A stretch of 64,000 bases of DNA from Vibrio cincinnatiensis (GTDB lineage: Bacteria; Pseudomonadota; Gammaproteobacteria; Enterobacterales; Vibrionaceae), in assembly GCF_022113815.1 (NCBI RefSeq), contig NZ_SGOM01000010.1, positions 1 through 64,000 of the forward strand, given 5' to 3'. How positions within the stretch are numbered: position 1 is the stretch's first letter; each line of letters begins with the position of its first letter. A program made the position numbers and the translations under genes. This document shows, in pieces, positions 59,646 through 64,000 of the stretch. The notes beneath the pieces are model-generated. The model saw only the letters and a list, made by a program, of their open reading frames with translations, ran no database searches and had not been told where the DNA came from.

Positions 59646-60009
59646 TCTCTCTACCTAATCTACTTGATTTATGGCTGCTTATCCTCGTGTTATAAACAGT
59701 CTGCATCAGGTGTTTCTTTGCCTATTTCGGCATATTATTACGAGCGATTATAACAGCATAAAAGGCAAAGACCTCGATAGAGATAACAATCTTTTGAAAA
59801 GTTTTTTCGATGCTCAAAATGTTCGTCTGCTCAAAAAATTTACGTCGATCAATTGGCATCACAAGGTTTCAGACCCATACTACTAAGAACATGATTCCCA
59901 AACGCAGAACGCATCAGCACTGTCATCTATCAATTATGGTACGACACGTGAATACGATAATTTTTTGACACTCACTCTGCAGTCCCTTTCCATCAGCTCG
60001 GAGAACCCA
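59646..60009. other. sixA-M16 peptidase intergenic region
   Basis: This 364 bp divergent region should hold both promoters. I see no strong inverted repeat or known operator. A 71-codon frame at 59671-59886 has no ribosome site or family resemblance, so I do not call it. Confidence 0.4.
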
Positions 60010-62787
60010 GTGCATATTAGCCCTAATGATTCCAATCGCTACCGCAACCTAACGTTAACTAACGGTTTGCGAGTGCTATTGATCCATGATTCTCATGCAC
60101 AAAAATCTGCAGCGGCTTTAGCCGTAAAGGTAGGGCACTTTGATGATCCTATCGAACGTCAAGGGCTGGCACACTACCTAGAACACATGCTTTTTCTTGG
60201 CACAAAAAAATACCCAAAGAGTGGTGATTTTCAACAATTTATTAGCCAACATGGCGGCAGTAATAATGCTTGGACAGGAACAGAACACAGTTGCTTCTTC
60301 TTTGATGTTTCCCCTAATACCTTTGAGAAAGCACTTGACCGATTTAGTCAGTTTTTTATAGCTCCTCTCTTTAATGCCGAAGCTTTAGATAAAGAACGCC
60401 AAGCCGTCGATTCTGAATTTAAGCTGAAATTAAACGACGACTCCCGCCGTCTGTATCAAGTACAAAAAGAAACCATCAACCAAGCTCATCCTTTTGCTAA
60501 ATTCTCGGTCGGGAATCTAGACACTTTGGCCGACAGGGAAGGCAGTTCGATCCGCGATGAAATTATCGCTTTTTATCAAGATCATTACTCTGCAGATATT
60601 ATGACGCTAACGCTGTTTGGGCCACAATCTCTGGATGAACAGGAAAGGTGGGCGACCGATAAGTTCACGAATATTGTAAATACCCAGCAAGCGAGTAAAA
60701 ATATTGTTTCTCCCTTTGTAACCGAAGAGCACACAGGCTTACTTATTCATGTCGAACCACTAAAAGAAATTCGCAAATTGATCCTAAGCTTTCCGATGCC
60801 CAGTACCGATGCTTATTATCAGCGCAAACCGCTCTCCTATTTTGCTCATTTATTAGGTTATGAAGGCGAAGGCAGTTTATTGATCGCACTTAAAGAACGT
60901 GACTGGATCACCTCTCTTTCTGCTGGAGGAGGCACCAGTGGAAGTAATTATCGTGAATTTTCCATCAGTTGCACATTAACTGAACAGGGTTTAACGCAGA
61001 TTGAAGCGATCATTCAAGCCGTTTTTCAAACATTAGACCTAATTCGTCAACAAGGGCTTAACGAATGGCGTTACATGGAAAAAAGAGCCGTTCTCGAAGC
61101 GGCGTTTCGGTTTCAAGAAAATGCTCGTCCTTTAGACATGGTAAGCCACCTAGTCATTAATATGCAGCACTACTCATCCGCAGACATCATTTATGGTGAC
61201 TACATGATGCAAGCTTATGATGAGAAATTACTGCAACAAATTTTAACCTATTTAACTCCTGAAAACTTACGCGCAACCCTTGTTGCCCAAGGCTTACACT
61301 ATGACCACAAAGCGCAGTGGTATCAAACACCTTACGCAGTCCAAAAATGGACATCACAACAACTTCAGCAATTTCGTTCACAAGATGTTCACTGGCCACT
61401 GAACCTCCCCCCTAAGAATATTTTTATTTGTGAACAATTGGAGGCGAAACCATTAGAGCAGCTCCAGACTCAGCCACAAGTTATTCAAGAGCAACCCGGT
61501 TTTCGTTTATGGCACCTACAAGAAAGCGAATTTAGGGTACCTAAAGGGGTGATTTATATTGCCATTGATAGCCCTCACTCCGTCGCTAACGTGCGAAATA
61601 TTGTAATGACTCGCTTATGTGTAGAGATGTTTCTTGATAGCTTAGCAAAAGAAACCTACCAAGCTGAAATCGCTGGAATGAGCTATAACATGTACGCGCA
61701 TCAAGGCGGCGTCACCTTATCATTATCCGGCTTTAGCCAAAAACAGCCTCAATTGATGAAAATGATTTTAGATAAGTTTGCCTTGCGTGAATTTAGTGAA
61801 CATCGTTTTCAAACGGTCAAACATCAATTGCACCGGAATTGGCGTAATGCAGCGCATGATCGTCCGATATCGCAACTGTTTAATGCCATGACGGGGTTAT
61901 TACAACCCAATAATCCGCCTTATGGTCACCTGCTTACTGCACTCGAAACGATTGAGCGCCAAGAATTAGCCCCCTTTGTTGAACAGATTCTCAGCCAGCT
62001 TCATGTGGAAATGTTTGTCTATGGCGATTGGCAACAGCAAGATGCACAAGCCATGGCTGAAGTACTCAAAGACGCATTAAGAGTTAACAACCAGTCTTAT
62101 CAAGAATCATTACGACCACTTGTCATGCTTGGTGATAGTGGAACATTCCAATACGAAGTTAACTGTGACCAAGATGACTCAGCCATTGTGGTCTATTACC
62201 AATCACAAGAAATTACACCTCGCAATATTGCGCTTTACTCTCTTGCTAATCATTTAATGTCGGCTACATTTTTCCATGAAATCCGAACCAAACAACAACT
62301 AGGCTATATGGTTGGTACCGGAAATATGCCACTCAATCGCCATCCCGGCATTGTGCTTTATGTACAATCTCCGAATGCTGCTCCTGCTGAACTGATTCGC
62401 TCAATTGATGAATTTCTCAATGCCTTTTATCTGGTCTTACTGGAACTGAATGAGTATCAATGGCATAGCAGTAAGCGCGGATTATGGAATCAGATTGCCG
62501 CTCCAGATTCGACTTTAAGAAGTCGAGCGCAACGCTTATGGGTTGCGATTGGTAATAAAGATGAAACGTTTGATCAACGAGAGCAAGTACTGGACGAACT
62601 CAAGCAGCTTCGCCGATCTGATATGATTCGCTTTATCGTCAATGAACTCAAACCAAGAACGGCTAACCGCTTAATTATGCATACTCAGGGCAACGCCCAC
62701 CACGATCATCAGCCACTTGAGCTTGGCGAAGACATTGAATCAGCTGCACAATTTCAACGTCGACCTAAAGCCTGTGATTTAGGCTAG
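60010..62787 (+). CDS. M16 family (insulinase-like) zinc peptidase
   Basis: The 925-residue protein resembles pitrilysin/insulin-degrading enzymes, with the inverted zinc motif HYLEH (55-59) and the third ligand Glu in KERQAVDSEF, plus three further M16 repeats. Unlike E. coli pitrilysin it lacks a signal peptide, so it is probably cytosolic and degrades peptides. I start at the GTG at 60010, which has GGAG six bases upstream and gives MHISPNDSNRYRNLTL; the frame is open to a TTG at 59965. Its stop codon overlaps that of yecM. Confidence 0.9.
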   Translation: MHISPNDSNRYRNLTLTNGLRVLLIHDSHAQKSAAALAVKVGHFDDPIERQGLAHYLEHMLFLGTKKYPKSGDFQQFISQHGGSNNAWTGTEHSCFFFDVSPNTFEKALDRFSQFFIAPLFNAEALDKERQAVDSEFKLKLNDDSRRLYQVQKETINQAHPFAKFSVGNLDTLADREGSSIRDEIIAFYQDHYSADIMTLTLFGPQSLDEQERWATDKFTNIVNTQQASKNIVSPFVTEEHTGLLIHVEPLKEIRKLILSFPMPSTDAYYQRKPLSYFAHLLGYEGEGSLLIALKERDWITSLSAGGGTSGSNYREFSISCTLTEQGLTQIEAIIQAVFQTLDLIRQQGLNEWRYMEKRAVLEAAFRFQENARPLDMVSHLVINMQHYSSADIIYGDYMMQAYDEKLLQQILTYLTPENLRATLVAQGLHYDHKAQWYQTPYAVQKWTSQQLQQFRSQDVHWPLNLPPKNIFICEQLEAKPLEQLQTQPQVIQEQPGFRLWHLQESEFRVPKGVIYIAIDSPHSVANVRNIVMTRLCVEMFLDSLAKETYQAEIAGMSYNMYAHQGGVTLSLSGFSQKQPQLMKMILDKFALREFSEHRFQTVKHQLHRNWRNAAHDRPISQLFNAMTGLLQPNNPPYGHLLTALETIERQELAPFVEQILSQLHVEMFVYGDWQQQDAQAMAEVLKDALRVNNQSYQESLRPLVMLGDSGTFQYEVNCDQDDSAIVVYYQSQEITPRNIALYSLANHLMSATFFHEIRTKQQLGYMVGTGNMPLNRHPGIVLYVQSPNAAPAELIRSIDEFLNAFYLVLLELNEYQWHSSKRGLWNQIAAPDSTLRSRAQRLWVAIGNKDETFDQREQVLDELKQLRRSDMIRFIVNELKPRTANRLIMHTQGNAHHDHQPLELGEDIESAAQFQRRPKACDLG

Positions 62788-63377
62788 TGTTCCGATTGGA
62801 TAATAGACGTTAAACGGTGGGGATGTAGTTTGATACAGATCCCTTGCCACTTAAACGCTAGCGTAGGGTTAGCAAGACGCTCTCCCTCTCCTTTCGGTGA
62901 AGACAGTTTGGTCTGAATACCCAATTCAGCTAATTGTTCCCACTGCTTAGCCAGTGATGGGAATTGACGTAAAATATCTTGCTGATACGCTTCTGCATTA
63001 TCAGCAGCAGAAGGCACGACAAACTCCACGTGCTCCCATCCCTGCAGAGGGTATACTTTTCCCTCTGCAGGATAAGGTAACTCTAGGCAATCAACCGACC
63101 AACCTTCACTCACCAAAGGTTGAGTTAACGCGAAAACGATAATCGGCCGCCCATGTATTTCTGCCATAGATAAAACATCGCCATGCTCTAACCATGCCTG
63201 ATGCGCCGCTTCAGCCAATGACCTATCATTGATTCTTAACGCGATGTGATCCAATAAAAAAGAGGAAAGATCGAGCTGTAAAAGTTGGCAAAGTTGCTGA
63301 ACTTTGCCCATAAAATCATTGAATTGATTTTTCATTTGTTGAGGATGAAGAGAAGATTCAATCAGTAAAGAACACAT
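62784..63377 (-). CDS. yecM: VOC-fold protein YecM
   Basis: The protein matches the YecM family, a vicinal-oxygen-chelate fold of unknown activity. Matching segments include DHIALRIND, INGRPI-like HGRPIIVF, LPYPAEGKVYPLQGWEHVEFV and KLSSPKGEGERLANPTLA. It is about 197 residues. The start is unsure: the ATG at 63377 is chosen for length against E. coli YecM, but TTG at 63389 and ATG at 63335 are alternatives, none with a good ribosome site. Like E. coli yecM, it lies next to argS. Confidence 0.85.
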   Translation of the reverse strand: MCSLLIESSLHPQQMKNQFNDFMGKVQQLCQLLQLDLSSFLLDHIALRINDRSLAEAAHQAWLEHGDVLSMAEIHGRPIIVFALTQPLVSEGWSVDCLELPYPAEGKVYPLQGWEHVEFVVPSAADNAEAYQQDILRQFPSLAKQWEQLAELGIQTKLSSPKGEGERLANPTLAFKWQGICIKLHPHRLTSIIQSEH

Positions 63378-63582
63378 AGCCCTAGCCAAAAAGACGGATT
63401 TATCCGCTATGTTATCAACATTACATGGGGAAAGTAGAAAAATTCCTAATTTTCACCCTATAAGCCATTTCAGAATATTGCTATTATGTGCGCCAATTTA
63501 TGAACAAGATCAAGATATGCATTCACCTTCTGTGTGATACAAATGCATACCTCACCAATTCTCGGAATTGAAGGACACGCGT

Positions 63583-64000
63583 GTGAATATTCAAGCACTG
63601 ATTAATGATAAAGTCTCTCAGGCTCTTGAAGCCGCTGGCGCTCCGGCAGGGACACCTGCTGCGGTACGCCAATCCGCAAAACCACAATTTGGCGACTATC
63701 AAGCAAATGGCGTGATGGGTGCAGCCAAAAAACTCGGCATGAACCCACGAGAGTTCGCACAAAAAGTTCTGGATGTTCTCGATTTAGACGGCATTGCGAG
63801 CAAAACCGAAATTGCTGGCCCAGGTTTTATTAACATTTTTCTATGTGAGTCATTTCTTGCACAACAAGCAGAACTCGCTTTAGCCGATGCCGCTTTGGGC
63901 GTTGCCAAAGAAACCCCACAAACCATCGTTGTTGACTATTCTGCTCCCAACGTTGCAAAAGAAATGCACGTCGGGCACTTGCGCTCAACTATTATTGGGG
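63583..64000 (+). CDS. argS: Arginine-tRNA ligase (5' part)
   Basis: The window ends inside this gene. The first 139 codons show the class I arginyl-tRNA synthetase: the tRNA-binding N-terminal domain ([41 protein letters not shown]) and the start of the catalytic domain with [18 protein letters not shown], the HIGH motif being HVGH. It starts with GTG at 63583, with AAGGA seven bases upstream. The symbol is sure; the 3' end lies outside. Confidence 0.96.
   Translation, partial: MNIQALINDKVSQALEAAGAPAGTPAAVRQSAKPQFGDYQANGVMGAAKKLGMNPREFAQKVLDVLDLDGIASKTEIAGPGFINIFLCESFLAQQAELALADAALGVAKETPQTIVVDYSAPNVAKEMHVGHLRSTIIG

Noticed and set aside
59671..59886. 71-codon frame upstream of the M16 peptidase
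   Set aside because: No ribosome site, odd composition and no recognisable family; treated as intergenic.

Overview
The window is a stretch of the main chromosome of a gamma-proteobacterium of the family Vibrionaceae, most likely a Vibrio or close relative. The evidence is the polar-flagellum/chemotaxis cluster flhA-flhF-flhG-fliA-cheY-cheZ-cheA-cheB-parC-parP-cheW, the VC2046/SO_2500-type protein, the DUF2989 lipoprotein, and a gene order that, from memory, runs largely parallel to V. cholerae chromosome 1 from folD to argS. No species is assigned. The region is dense with ordinary core genes. I saw no CRISPR array, prophage, insertion sequence, toxin-antitoxin pair or anti-phage system.

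Layout. 0-3.3 kb: a DUF2938 membrane protein, tRNA-Arg(UCU), folD, and a NupC-type nucleoside transporter. 3.4-7.7 kb: a LysR regulator, a lytic transglycosylase, ycgL, and minCDE. 7.9-15.4 kb: a minus-strand run yoaA-tsaB-(98 aa unknown)-slp-(alpha/beta hydrolase)-fadD-rnd. 15.5-23.7 kb: a small unknown gene, purU, fadH, sppA, ansA, yeaC, a lipoprotein, and msrB. 24-28.2 kb: gapA, a yeaD-like mutarotase, rlmA, an unknown 120 aa gene and a DUF2058 gene. 28.3-33.1 kb: tRNA-Ser(UGA) followed by a patchier, accessory-looking group: a yajD-like HNH protein, a PAS-type chemoreceptor, yagU, and a split Blh-type sulfur/persulfide pair. 33.3-38.8 kb: topB, grxD, sodB, a VC2046-family protein, a catalytically degenerate SDR protein and mlaA. 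38.9-45.9 kb: the complete cytochrome c maturation operon ccmABCDEFGHI. 46.3-59 kb: the flagellar and chemotaxis operon. 59.2-64 kb: sixA, an M16 peptidase, yecM, and the start of argS.

How the genes work together. FlhA (export gate), FlhF/FlhG (polar placement and number of flagella) and FliA (sigma-28) sit upstream of the complete Che phosphorelay. ParC and ParP hold the chemotaxis array at the pole. CheA carries three copies of a short acidic helix motif in its linker, the part that in Vibrio is tied to ParP. A GG-N10-GC sigma-54-type promoter precedes flhA, and a strong terminator closes the run after the DUF2802 gene. FadD and FadH serve fatty acid use: fadH has a near-consensus FadR site, and both genes carry the same CAAAC-N4-GTTTA box. 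The ccm operon is very tightly packed, with ATGA/TAATG overlaps at most junctions.

The most interesting items are regulatory or about protein evolution rather than a new gene system: the CheA repeats, a perfect palindrome at the persulfide operon, a terminator-like double structure upstream of gapA with no gene in front of it, terminators placed against the starts of topB and the LysR gene, an SDR-fold protein that has lost all catalytic motifs, and a CNT transporter with changed nucleoside-pocket residues.
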